A stretch of DNA of 64,000 nt, taken from the NCBI RefSeq assembly GCF_001279695.1, contig NZ_LGDD01000013.1, forward strand, positions 62,001 through 126,000, given 5' to 3'. This DNA is from Streptomyces sp. WM6378 (GTDB lineage Bacteria; Actinomycetota; Actinomycetes; Streptomycetales; Streptomycetaceae). The notes under the pieces are model-generated. The model worked only from the letters and a program-made list of their open reading frames with translations, did no database searches and was not told the origin of the DNA. Within the stretch, counting starts at the first letter, position 1. Every line of letters starts with the position of its first letter. The translations under genes and the position numbers were made by a program. Below are positions 47,863 to 55,517 of the stretch, in pieces.

Positions 47863-49112
47863 GGGATCTCCATGGTCACCAGGGTGGGACCGCCCGCGGG
47901 GCTGCTGACGGCCAGGACGCCGTCGAATGTACCGAGCCGGCGCTCGACCCCGGCCAGGCCGGTGCCCGCCCCGGTCCTCGCGCCGCCCTTGCCGTTGTCG
48001 CCGACCGACACGCGCAGCGCGCCCGACTCGTACGACAGGTCCACCCAGATGCTGTCCGCGTCCGCGTGCTTGACCGCGTTGGTGAGCGCCTCGCTGACCG
48101 CGAAGTACGCGGCCGACTCGACCGGCGCCCCGGCGCGGGCCCGCGGCGGCAGGTTCACCGACACGTCGGTCGGCACCGGCAGCCGCAGCGCCAACGCCCG
48201 TACGGCGTCCGCGAGTCCGCGCTCGGCCAGGACCGGCGGGTGGATGCCGCGCACCAGGTCGCGCAGCTCGGCCAGTGCCTCGGCGGAGGACTCGCGGGCC
48301 GTCGCGAGGAGCTGCTTGGCCTTCGCCGGGTCCGTCTCGACGAGCGCCTCGATGGTGCCCAGGTGCATGCCCATGGCGACCAGGCGGGCCTGCGCCCCGT
48401 CGTGCAAGTCCCGCTCGATGCGGCGCAGTTCGGCCGCCGAGCTGTCCACCGCGTCGTGCCGGGTCTCGGTGAGCCGGTCGACGCGCCGCGCCAGCGCGGC
48501 CTCGCGGGACGGGGCGAGCAGCGCCCGGGCCAGCTGGAAGTGGCCGCGCAGCAGGGCCGGGTTGACGAACATGGCGAGCACGAACATCGCGGTGCCGAGC
48601 GCCGCCGCGGCGTTCGCGCTCTGCTGGCTGACGACGTGGACGAACAGGAACCAGTCGCCGCCCGCGTCCGCGATCGGCCGCCACACGCCGAGTGCGAGGA
48701 CCCAGCCGTACGCCATGTACAGGATCAGCGTCGGCGGCAGCAGCGCGGTGAGGAACCCGGCCGTCATGTCGGCCACCATCCAGCGCAGGTCGTGCCAGGT
48801 CGCCGGGTCGCGCAGCATGACCGTGCACCGCCCGACCCAGCCGGTCAGACCCCGCCGGTGCGGCAACGGCCGGTACGCCGACGGGATCCGCACCCCGCTC
48901 CAGCGGGCGGCCAGCTCGCGCCGGAAGTTCGCGTGGGCCCGCACCCGCCCGATGGCCAGCGGGGTGGCCAGCACGCCGACGCCGATGGGTATGAGGGCGA
49001 TGGAGACGACGCTGAGCGTGAACAGCAGGATCGACCCGACGATCGAAACGAGGCTCAACGCGAAGCCCCGAACCCCCGCGAGCAGCGCGTCCCGTGCTTT
49101 GGCCGCGTTCAT
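47847..49112 (-). CDS. NarL-type sensor histidine kinase
   Basis: 421 residues. Several membrane segments occupy about 20-190, with a Streptomyces-type sensor domain. The dimerisation-phosphorylation helix is RRIERDLHDGAQARLVAMGMHLG (His in the DLHDGAQ core), then the ATPase with ALTNAVKHA (N box) and VGDNGKGG with GTGLAGVERRLGTFDG. The ATG at 49112 follows GGGGAAG. It is coupled to the response regulator. The signal is unknown; this kinase group often senses envelope stress. Confidence 0.9.
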   Translation of the reverse strand: MNAAKARDALLAGVRGFALSLVSIVGSILLFTLSVVSIALIPIGVGVLATPLAIGRVRAHANFRRELAARWSGVRIPSAYRPLPHRRGLTGWVGRCTVMLRDPATWHDLRWMVADMTAGFLTALLPPTLILYMAYGWVLALGVWRPIADAGGDWFLFVHVVSQQSANAAAALGTAMFVLAMFVNPALLRGHFQLARALLAPSREAALARRVDRLTETRHDAVDSSAAELRRIERDLHDGAQARLVAMGMHLGTIEALVETDPAKAKQLLATARESSAEALAELRDLVRGIHPPVLAERGLADAVRALALRLPVPTDVSVNLPPRARAGAPVESAAYFAVSEALTNAVKHADADSIWVDLSYESGALRVSVGDNGKGGARTGAGTGLAGVERRLGTFDGVLAVSSPAGGPTLVTMEIPCELS

Positions 49113-49193
49113 GTGCTTCCCCGTCTCCCTAGTGCCCGGCCTCCAGTGTCGCCGGGCCGACCGCCGCCGGTCACTGGGCTCCGCCCCCGCTTC

Positions 49194-49217
49194 AGGGGTG
49201 TTGCCGGCAACACCCCT
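49194..49217. promoter_or_regulatory. perfect 24-bp palindrome upstream of the kinase-regulator operon
   Basis: The half-site AGGGGTGTTGCC (49194-49205) is followed at once by its exact reverse complement to 49217, with no loop. It lies 82 bp before the kinase start. A loop-free palindrome is better suited to a dimeric DNA-binding protein than to a terminator, and binding by the operon's own response regulator is plausible. Cruciform or mRNA structure is an alternative. Confidence 0.55.
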
Positions 49218-49284
49218 TGGCCTCGCGCTCTGCCCGGTCGGCGAGGCACCGTACGAAGGGAGACGGGGGCGCCGCACGCAAAGG

Positions 49285-49310
49285 GGCGGGGCGCCGGTCG
49301 ACGCCCCGCC
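49285..49310 (-). terminator. terminator hairpin after the winged-helix gene
   Basis: GGCGGGGCG (49285-49293) and CGCCCCGCC (49302-49310) are perfect 9-base arms, 15 bp after the winged-helix stop codon on the minus strand, followed on that strand by CCTTT. It separates that gene from the kinase operon. Confidence 0.65.
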
Positions 49311-49324
49311 TTTCAACTCCCTTG

Positions 49325-49909
49325 TCAGGGCGCGTACTTGTACCCCACGCGCCGCACCGTCTGGATCGCTCCGCGATGCTCCGCGCCCAGCTTGCGGCGC
49401 AGCCGGGCGACATGGACGTCGACCGTGCGGCCGTCGCCGACGTGGCCGTAGCCCCAGACCGTGGTGACGAGCTGGTCGCGGGTGTGCACCCGGTGCGGGT
49501 GCGCCACCAGGTGGGCCAGCAGCTCGAATTCGAGGTAGGTGAGGTCGAGCAGGGCCCCGTCCACCTCGGCCGTGCGCCGCACGGTGTCGATCCGCACGAG
49601 CGTGTCCCCGCCGAAGGGGGCGGGCCCGACCGGGACGGGCGTCAGGGGCTCGGGCGCCGCGGCGAGCAGCGCGGGCTGCTGGTCGGCCGGGACGAGCACC
49701 AGATAGCCGACCATCGGCGGCTGGCCCGGCAGCGCGGGCAGGGTGTGCTGGGGGGCGGGCAGCCAAGTGGCGCCCGGCGGAAGGAAGTCGATGACCTGGG
49801 ACGGGGCAGGACGGGCCACCTCGTCGCGGTCCACGGCCCGCAGCCGGTGCCGGCCGAGCGGCAGGGGGGTGTGGGCGTCGGCGGAGGGGAGGGTACGGGT
49901 GTTCGCCAT
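49325..49909 (-). CDS. winged-helix DNA-binding protein without a receiver domain
   Basis: 194 residues. The C-terminal OmpR/PhoB-type winged helix (about 105-192) is strongly conserved: LTYLEFELLAHLVAHPHRVHTRDQL, VWGYGHVGDGRTVDVHVARLRRKL and IQTVRRVGYKYAP. In place of a receiver, the first 100 residues hold a Pro-rich region (LPPGATWLPAPQHTLPALPGQPPMVGYLVLVP) with no phosphoacceptor Asp. It therefore probably is not phosphorylated in the usual way. It lies downstream of the possible leader peptide at 49997 and has a terminator after it. Confidence 0.85.
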   Translation of the reverse strand: MANTRTLPSADAHTPLPLGRHRLRAVDRDEVARPAPSQVIDFLPPGATWLPAPQHTLPALPGQPPMVGYLVLVPADQQPALLAAAPEPLTPVPVGPAPFGGDTLVRIDTVRRTAEVDGALLDLTYLEFELLAHLVAHPHRVHTRDQLVTTVWGYGHVGDGRTVDVHVARLRRKLGAEHRGAIQTVRRVGYKYAP

Positions 49910-49996
49910 GAGGGGTCAGCTCTTTCGCGCGGGGAGTCGTCGGCAGGAGACGTACGTCGTTGCGCGCGGGCCGAAGGCCTGGAGTGGATCGAGGCG

Positions 49997-50116
49997 TTAG
50001 AGGGCCGGCGCGTTCGTCGCGCGGCAACACACCCGGTCGAAGTCGTGGTCCTGACGGGACGGCCAGAACGGCTCAAGGTCGCTGCGACCTGTCACGGGGT
50101 TCTGGATGCTGGCCAT
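49997..50116 (-). CDS. candidate 39-residue leader peptide / small protein
   Basis: The ATG at 50116 opens a 39-residue frame beginning MASIQNPVTGRSDLEPFWPS and ending DFDRVCCRATNAPAL, with a GGGGAC stretch before the start. It lies on the strand of the winged-helix gene, 87 bp upstream of its start, and after the glnII terminator. The D-F-x-R-V and adjacent Cys-Cys near the end recall Cys-containing leader peptides that sense cysteinyl-tRNA in actinobacteria, but here the resemblance is slight. It could also be a conserved microprotein or not translated. Confidence 0.4.
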   Translation of the reverse strand: MASIQNPVTGRSDLEPFWPSRQDHDFDRVCCRATNAPAL

Positions 50117-50222
50117 GTCCCCATTCAACCAGACGATCCGCCCGGCGCAGCAGCCCCTCCCACGGACTGATACGGATCCTTGGCGGAGCGTGACCGGAAT
50201 CCACCCCTCCACGACGGAACCC

Positions 50223-50260
50223 CGAAGGGCGCCCGCCGCACCAGCGGCAGACGCCCTTCG
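50223..50260 (-). terminator. terminator hairpin after glnII
   Basis: CGAAGGGCG (50223-50231) and CGCCCTTCG (50252-50260) form a perfect 9-base stem around a 20-base GC-rich loop. It lies 18 bp beyond the glnII stop on the minus strand, the expected place for a terminator. Confidence 0.65.
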
Positions 50261-50277
50261 AAACCGGGGTGGACGGC

Positions 50278-51309
50278 TCAGACCTGGCCGGCCTTCTCCA
50301 GACCGGTGCAGCAGGTGTCGACGATGAGGCGGGTCACCACGTACGGGTCGACGTTGGCGTTGGGGCGGCGGTCCTCGATGTAGCCCTTCTGGTCCACCTC
50401 GACCTGCCACGGGATGCGCACCGAGGCGCCGCGGTCGGAGACGCCGTACTTGTACTGGTCCCACGGGGCGGTCTCGTGCAGGCCGGTCAGGCGGTCGTCG
50501 ATGCCGGCGCCGTAGTTCTTGACGTGGTCCATGGGCTTGGAGCCCTCGCCGAGCGCCTCGCACGCGGTGATGATCGCGTCGTAGCCCTCGCGCATCGCCT
50601 TCGTCGAGAAGTTGGTGTGCGCGCCCGCGCCGTTCCAGTCGCCCTTGACCGGCTTGGGGTCGAGGGTGGCGGAGACGTTGAAGTCCTCGGCGGTGCGGTA
50701 GAGCAGCCAGCGGGCGATCCACAGCTGGTCGGAGACCTCCAGCGGGGAGAGCGGGCCGACCTGGAACTCCCACTGTCCCGGCATCACTTCGGCGTTGATG
50801 CCGGAGATGCCGAGGCCCGCGGCGAGGCAGTGGTCGAGGTGCTTCTCGACGATCTCGCGGCCGAAGATCTCGTCCGCGCCGACGCCGCAGTAGTAGCCGC
50901 CCTGCGCGGCCGGGAAGCCGCCGACGGGGAAGCCGAGCGGGCGGTCGCCGTCGAAGAACGTGTACTCCTGCTCGATGCCGAAGATCGGCTCCTGCCCCGC
51001 GAACCGCTCGGCGAGCGGACGCAGCAGGGCACGCGTGTTGGACTCGTGCGGGGTGCCGTCGATGTTCAGGACCTCGCACAGCACGAGGAGGTTCTCGCCG
51101 CCGCGGATCGGGTCCGGGCAGGAGAACACCGGCTTCAGGACGCGGTCCGAGGCGTGGCCCTCGGCCTGGTTGGTGCTGGACCCGTCGAAGCCCCAGATGG
51201 GCAGCTCGGCGACGGCGACGGGCGAACCGGCCATGATCTTCGTCTTGGAACGGAGCTTGGCGGTCGGCTCGGTGCCGTCGATCCAGATGTACTCGGCCTT
51301 GTACGTCAC
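50278..51309 (-). CDS. glnII: glutamine synthetase II (GSII, eukaryotic type)
   Basis: 343 residues. It starts V(M)TYKAEYIWIDGTEPTAKLRSK and has LPIWGFDGSSTNQA, FGIEQEYTFFD, GDWNGAGAHTNFST and the ATP region HVKNYGAGIDDRLTG, all of the GSII family. No adenylylation site exists, so GlnE does not regulate it. I chose the GTG at 51309, which has AAAGGA 8 bases upstream and gives the family length; an ATG at 51318 lies directly after the ribosome site and is less likely. GlnR half-sites lie upstream. Function: ATP-dependent glutamine synthesis under nitrogen limitation. Confidence 0.94.
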   Translation of the reverse strand: MTYKAEYIWIDGTEPTAKLRSKTKIMAGSPVAVAELPIWGFDGSSTNQAEGHASDRVLKPVFSCPDPIRGGENLLVLCEVLNIDGTPHESNTRALLRPLAERFAGQEPIFGIEQEYTFFDGDRPLGFPVGGFPAAQGGYYCGVGADEIFGREIVEKHLDHCLAAGLGISGINAEVMPGQWEFQVGPLSPLEVSDQLWIARWLLYRTAEDFNVSATLDPKPVKGDWNGAGAHTNFSTKAMREGYDAIITACEALGEGSKPMDHVKNYGAGIDDRLTGLHETAPWDQYKYGVSDRGASVRIPWQVEVDQKGYIEDRRPNANVDPYVVTRLIVDTCCTGLEKAGQV

Positions 51310-51397
51310 GGAAGCCATCCTTTGCGGGAGCTGCGGGGTGCCTGCGCGCTGCCACGCTGCGGGCGCTGCTGTATGCCCGGCAGCCTCACACCCCGGC

Positions 51398-51435
51398 ATT
51401 TCCCGTCCGTTGCCCGTTTGTGAACCCGGTGTTAC
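51398..51435 (-). promoter_or_regulatory. double GlnR box upstream of glnII
   Basis: Read on the glnII strand, GTAAC, TTCAC, GCAAC and GAAAT occur in order, each separated by exactly six bases (11-bp period). The pattern of alternating gTnAc and GaAAc half-sites is the GlnR binding motif in Streptomyces. It lies about 90 bp before the GTG start, where GlnR activates glnII under nitrogen limitation. Confidence 0.85.
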
Positions 51436-52526
51436 CTGGGGTGCCGCAGCAGTGCCGCGAAGCCCGCATTGCGGATCCGCCTCGTCAGTTCCTCCGGTAC
51501 GGTGCCCAGCGCCTCGGCGGTTCGTACCGGGTCCCAGTCGTGGGCGGCCAGGCTCTGGAGCAGATGACCGCGCCGCACCTGGTTCTCGGAGAGCCGGAAC
51601 GTCTTCAGATACGCCACCCTGCCCTTGCGGTCGGTGATCGCCTCGCCGATGTGCTGGGCGGCGCCGCCCCGGTGGAACGGCGGCAGGAAGCGCCACAGGT
51701 CGAAGCCGCCCATCCGGTACACCCGGCTGAAGGCGTACGAGGTGTCGTACAGCTCGGCGGCCATGACCGTGTCGTGCGCCTCGCGCCAGGCCCGCTCCTG
51801 TGCGCGGGCCGCCGCCCGCAGGTCCGCGAGCGTGCGCACGTGCCGGTCGTCGACGCGGGCGGTGAACTCGGCGATCGGGCGCCCGTACTGCGCGTACTGG
51901 TGGATCAGCTCGCCGAACAGGTCCTGGAGCAGGGTGGCGTGCAGCGCCCGGTAGTCGTCCGGGTGCGGCACCGCGAAGGCGGCACCGAGTGCGTCCGCCG
52001 CGTACACGAGGACACCGCACTGGCCCGGGTGGATCTCGAACACCCGCAGTGCGTCGGCGAGCTGGGGCACGTCCGCGCCGAGGTAGGCGCTCTCCACGCG
52101 CGGCGAGAGCCCGCCGCGCAGCGCCTGGCGCGACCAGGTGTCCCACTGCACACAGGGGCCGCCGAAGTGCAGCGCCAGATAGCCCTCAAGGGCCAGGTGC
52201 AGCGGCAGGAAGCGCAGCCGGTTGCCGGGCCGCCGCTTCGCCATCCGGTGCAGCGCCAGCCGGCTCGCCGGCGCGTCGCCCAGCGCCGTGCCGTACGCGG
52301 CCGAAGGGCCCTCGCCCGACCAGTCGGCCACGAAGCCGTGCGGGATGTAGGAGGTGTAGCGGGTGGTGTGGTTCAGGCGCACGTCCGCGCCCACCGGGTC
52401 CGCGTACACCTCGCGGCTCAGCCGCAGCCCCGCCACCGGCTCCGCGCGCAGCAACGGCACGAGCCGGATGCCGCCCCACACCTGGGCGGGCCCGGCGCTG
52501 AGCCCGGTCAGGTCGAGCGAGGTCAT
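51432..52526 (-). CDS. uncharacterised protein (ARPP-2-like) with a C-terminal Fis-like helix-turn-helix
   Basis: 364 residues. The main part (about 1-300) matches, as far as I can recall, proteins labelled ARPP-2, with LRFLPLHLALEGYLALHFGGPCVQWD and RVFEIHPGQCGVLVYAADALGAAF. The last ~60 residues, RRGHLLQSLAAHDWDPVRTAEALGTVPEEL followed by RRIRNAGFAALL, have the spacing of a Fis-type helix-turn-helix. The ATGA overlap with the vWA gene (52523-52526) shows tight coupling. It sits just beyond the glnII promoter. No activity is known; nucleic-acid binding is inferred. Confidence 0.6.
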   Translation of the reverse strand: MTSLDLTGLSAGPAQVWGGIRLVPLLRAEPVAGLRLSREVYADPVGADVRLNHTTRYTSYIPHGFVADWSGEGPSAAYGTALGDAPASRLALHRMAKRRPGNRLRFLPLHLALEGYLALHFGGPCVQWDTWSRQALRGGLSPRVESAYLGADVPQLADALRVFEIHPGQCGVLVYAADALGAAFAVPHPDDYRALHATLLQDLFGELIHQYAQYGRPIAEFTARVDDRHVRTLADLRAAARAQERAWREAHDTVMAAELYDTSYAFSRVYRMGGFDLWRFLPPFHRGGAAQHIGEAITDRKGRVAYLKTFRLSENQVRRGHLLQSLAAHDWDPVRTAEALGTVPEELTRRIRNAGFAALLRHPR

Positions 52527-53944
52527 CGGCTGCCCCCGGTGAAGTCGGCCGTGCGGCGGTCCAGATACGTGTACAGCTCGGTCAGGCCCGTGCGTCCCTC
52601 GGCGAACTCGGCGATCTCCACCAGGGCGGGCAGGTCCTCGGCGTCGCGGATGCCGGCCGTGGGCACCGAGGGGGCGAGGCGGCGCACGTCGAAGCCGTCC
52701 GCGTCGTATACGGGGTTCACATGGACGACACGGGTGCGGCGGTCCGGGGCGAGCCGGGTGCGCCACACCCGCAGCACCTCGCCCGCCAGGCCCGGCGGCG
52801 CGTTGTCCCAGCCGTCGGAGACGATCACGAGCCGCTCGGGGGAGTCGTCGAGCGCGTCCAGGACGCACGAGCCGAGCGGGGTCGCGCCGGACGGCCGGAC
52901 CAGCAGCGGATCCGTGCCGCCCGAGGTCCACCGGCCGCGGTACGCCCCCGCACCGGCCAGCGCGGCCAGGAGGAAGTGGCAGGCCAGGGCCACCGCGAGC
53001 GGGCGGCGCCGCTTCTCGCCGGAGCCGCCGGAGGAGTAGCTGTCGTCGAGCACCGCCGAGACGCGGCCCCAGCTGCCCGCGTGGGGCCCGGCCGCGCGCA
53101 GCGCCGAGGCCCGCAGCGCGCCCGTCAGCTCGGCCCGGCGCCGCGCCCGCTCGTCGAGGCCCAGCGAGAGGACGTACAGCGCGAGCCGGGTCAGCGGCAT
53201 GGTGGCCAGGTCGGCGGGGGCGGCCCCGGCCCGCGACTGGATGCGCAGCCGCTCCAGGCGGGTGGTGCGGGGCGCGATCCGCTCCAGGAACACCTCGCGC
53301 GGCACCCCGTGCCGGGCCGCGAACCCCTCGGCAACGGTGAACGGCAGCTCGTACAGGGCGGCCTGCTCGTAGTGCGCGCGGCGGTGGGCGTCGAGCAAGG
53401 GGTGCTCGTAGCGGGGCCGGCGGCCGGGCCGGAACAGGAAATCCCCCAACTCCCCACCACCGTAAGGGAGATGGGCGTGCCGGGCCGCGGACTTCAGGGC
53501 GCTGCGGTACTTCACCGCGTCGAACGCCGGGTCCGGGCGGGCCGCGAGCCAGTCGCGGAAGATGGCGCGGGTGCGCCGGTTGTTGACCTTCGCCGCCCGC
53601 AGCGCGCGCAGCAGCCGGTACACCCGCTGCGGCGGGAGCACCGCGAGCCGGGCCGCGATCAGTTGCCCCTCGGTGCGCTTCTCCTCGGCGCTCGCCTCGC
53701 CCGCGCTCTCCAGGAGGTGGCGGACGATCAGCGCCGCGTTGTGGTCGTTGATGTCCAGGGCGAGCACGGCGGCGTACACCCTGCGGTAGTTGACCCGCAC
53801 GTACGCGTGGAGGAAGTCGAGCGAGAGCCGCTGCTCGGCCGCGCCCGAGCGGAATTCGCGCTGCCCGGTGGCGGTGACGGCGGCATTGACGAAGAGCAGT
53901 ACGTCCTCGGCCGCCACGAGGTCGGCGTAGCTCTCCTGAGCCAT
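52523..53944 (-). CDS. vWA-domain protein with helical N-terminus (possibly Ro60/TROVE-like)
   Basis: 473 residues. The C-terminal vWA domain has a full metal-ion site: DDSYS (D-x-S-x-S), the Thr in SGATPLGS, and the Asp in VIVSDGWDN. Residues 1-270 are helical, with DFLHAYVRVNYRRVYAAV, RVYRLLRALRAAKVNNRRTRAIF and KYRSALKSAARHAH. This helix-then-vWA plan resembles TROVE (Ro60) ring proteins, but I cannot confirm the TROVE fold. The stop overlaps the next gene's start in ATGA. The start at 53944 was chosen because the upstream frame loses codon bias. Confidence 0.6.
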   Translation of the reverse strand: MAQESYADLVAAEDVLLFVNAAVTATGQREFRSGAAEQRLSLDFLHAYVRVNYRRVYAAVLALDINDHNAALIVRHLLESAGEASAEEKRTEGQLIAARLAVLPPQRVYRLLRALRAAKVNNRRTRAIFRDWLAARPDPAFDAVKYRSALKSAARHAHLPYGGGELGDFLFRPGRRPRYEHPLLDAHRRAHYEQAALYELPFTVAEGFAARHGVPREVFLERIAPRTTRLERLRIQSRAGAAPADLATMPLTRLALYVLSLGLDERARRRAELTGALRASALRAAGPHAGSWGRVSAVLDDSYSSGGSGEKRRRPLAVALACHFLLAALAGAGAYRGRWTSGGTDPLLVRPSGATPLGSCVLDALDDSPERLVIVSDGWDNAPPGLAGEVLRVWRTRLAPDRRTRVVHVNPVYDADGFDVRRLAPSVPTAGIRDAEDLPALVEIAEFAEGRTGLTELYTYLDRRTADFTGGSR

Positions 53945-54122
53945 GTGGGTCCCCCGTGCGTGAAGTGGAAGCCGGCCGGGGAATGGGGGCGCGAGCAGCG
54001 AAATGTTTGCTGTAGAGGCAAGTCCCGGAAGTCGCGCCGGAGTCCCGCGGCCGGCCCCGGAAACGTAACATTCCACCCCCCTCGTCCCGCCACCGGAATT
54101 CGTGCCCGGCAGACTGGCCCCC

Positions 54123-55028
54123 ATGAACCAGACCGCCGGCACCACCCGCATCGGCCTCCTCGGCACCGGCCCCTGGGCCGCCGCCACGCACGCCCCGGCG
54201 CTCGCCGCGCACCCCGGCGTCGACTTCGTCGGCGTGTGGGGGCGGCGGCCCGAGGCGGCGGCCGCGCTCGCGGAGCAGCACGGGGTCGCGGTGTACGAGG
54301 ACGCCGACGCGCTGTTCGCGGACTGCGACGCCGTCGCCTTCGCGCTGCCGCCGGACGTCCAGGCGCCGCTGGCGATGCGGGCCGCCGGGGCGGGCTGCCA
54401 CCTGCTCCTGGACAAGCCGGTCGCGACGAGCGTGGCGGGCGCCCGCGAGCTGGCCGACGCGGCCGAGCGCGCCCGGGTCGCCTCCGTCGTCTTCTTCACG
54501 CTGCGGTTCGCGAAGGAGACCGCGGCGTGGCTGGCCCAACAGGCCGCGGTGGACGGCTGGTTCACCGGCCGTGCCCAGTGGTACGGGTCGCTGTTCACCC
54601 CGGGCGCCGAGCGCGGCCCGTACGCCGCCTCGCCCTGGCGGGGTGAGAAGGGCGCGCTCTGGGACGTCGGCCCGCACGCGCTCGCCGTGCTGACCGGGGT
54701 ACTCGGCGAGGTGACCGCGCTGACGGCCGCACCCGGCCCCGGCGACACCGCCCACCTGATCCTGCGTCACGCCTCGGGCGCCTCCAGCACCGCCGACCTG
54801 AGCTTCACGGCGCCCCCGGCGGCCGCGGGCGTCGAGGTCTCGGTGCTGGGCGAGGCGGGCCGGTCGGTCATGCCGGGGTGGGGCGGCGCGCTTGACGCGT
54901 TCGGCGCGGCGATCGACGCGCTCCTCGAAGCGGCCCGCACGGGGGTGCCACACCCTTGCGACGTACGGTTCGGGGCGCGGGTGACCGAGCTCCTGGCGGA
55001 CGCCGAGGCCCAGCTGGACCGGGGTTAG
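54123..55028 (+). CDS. Gfo/Idh/MocA-family oxidoreductase
   Basis: 301 residues. The Rossmann start GLLGTGPWAAATHAPAL binds NAD(P), CHLLLDKPVATS holds the catalytic Lys of the EKP-type motif (here DKP), and FTLRFAKE and WDVGPHALAVLTG follow the family pattern. Such enzymes oxidise or reduce sugars, inositols and related polyols. The ATG at 54123 is preferred over 54102. It is divergent from the vWA gene and convergent with the ArsC-family gene. Substrate unknown. Confidence 0.87.
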   Translation: MNQTAGTTRIGLLGTGPWAAATHAPALAAHPGVDFVGVWGRRPEAAAALAEQHGVAVYEDADALFADCDAVAFALPPDVQAPLAMRAAGAGCHLLLDKPVATSVAGARELADAAERARVASVVFFTLRFAKETAAWLAQQAAVDGWFTGRAQWYGSLFTPGAERGPYAASPWRGEKGALWDVGPHALAVLTGVLGEVTALTAAPGPGDTAHLILRHASGASSTADLSFTAPPAAAGVEVSVLGEAGRSVMPGWGGALDAFGAAIDALLEAARTGVPHPCDVRFGARVTELLADAEAQLDRG

Positions 55029-55039
55029 CCCGACCAGGG

Positions 55040-55399
55040 TTACCGCGACAGCGCGTCGCGCACGGCCTCGTCGGTCCGGGCCACCAGCGCCGTCCCGTCG
55101 TCCGCCGTGATGATCGGACGCTGGATCAGCTTGGGGTGCTCGGCGAGCGCGGAAACCCAGCGCTCGCGGGAGTCCGCGTCACGCGGCCAGTCCTTGACGC
55201 CGAGCTCCTTCGCGGCGGCCTCCTGCGTGCGCGTGATGTCCCACGGTTCGAGGCCGAGCCGGTCGAGCACGGCCCGGATCTCGTCGGGCGAGGGCACGTC
55301 TTCGAGGTAGCGGCGCACCGTGTACTCGGCGCCCTCCGCGTCCAGCAGGTCCACCGCGCTGCGGCACTTCGAACAGGCCGGGTTGATCCAGATCTCCAT
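55040..55399 (-). CDS. ArsC/Spx-family thioredoxin-fold protein
   Basis: 119 residues. It starts MEIWINPACSKCRSAVDLLD with a C-x2-C redox motif (C9, C12) and has the family's RPI segment (LIQRPIITADDG). Grx-linked arsenate reductases have one catalytic Cys here, and Spx-like proteins have C-x2-C. No arsenic genes are close, so a general reductase or YffB-like role is as likely as arsenate reduction. Convergent with the oxidoreductase at 54123. Confidence 0.85.
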   Translation of the reverse strand: MEIWINPACSKCRSAVDLLDAEGAEYTVRRYLEDVPSPDEIRAVLDRLGLEPWDITRTQEAAAKELGVKDWPRDADSRERWVSALAEHPKLIQRPIITADDGTALVARTDEAVRDALSR

Positions 55400-55451
55400 G
55401 GCCGCCAGGCTACCCGCGATCCGCCCCCAAAGCCCGGCTGGCCAGGGCCGA

Positions 55452-55474
55452 TTGTCAGTGCCCCCCAGTAAAAT
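55452..55474 (+). promoter_or_regulatory. RecA-NDp/PafBC-type DNA-damage promoter
   Basis: TTGTCAGTG (55452-55460), eight bases, then TAAAAT (55469-55474) match the RecA-independent DNA-damage motif TTGTCRGTG-N8-TANNNT described in mycobacteria and other actinobacteria, at every defined base. It lies 44 bases before the start of the 93-residue gene. The expected transcript start is about 55481. Confidence 0.75.
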
Positions 55475-55517
55475 TGAGGCAGTAAGTGAGGGTTCCCGAC
55501 TGCCCAGGAGGATGCCC

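Noticed and set aside
49997..51355. Frame-shifted 452-codon minus-strand frame across glnII
   Set aside because: It is an alternative frame of glnII; only its last 39 codons, beyond the glnII stop, are considered as a separate small peptide.
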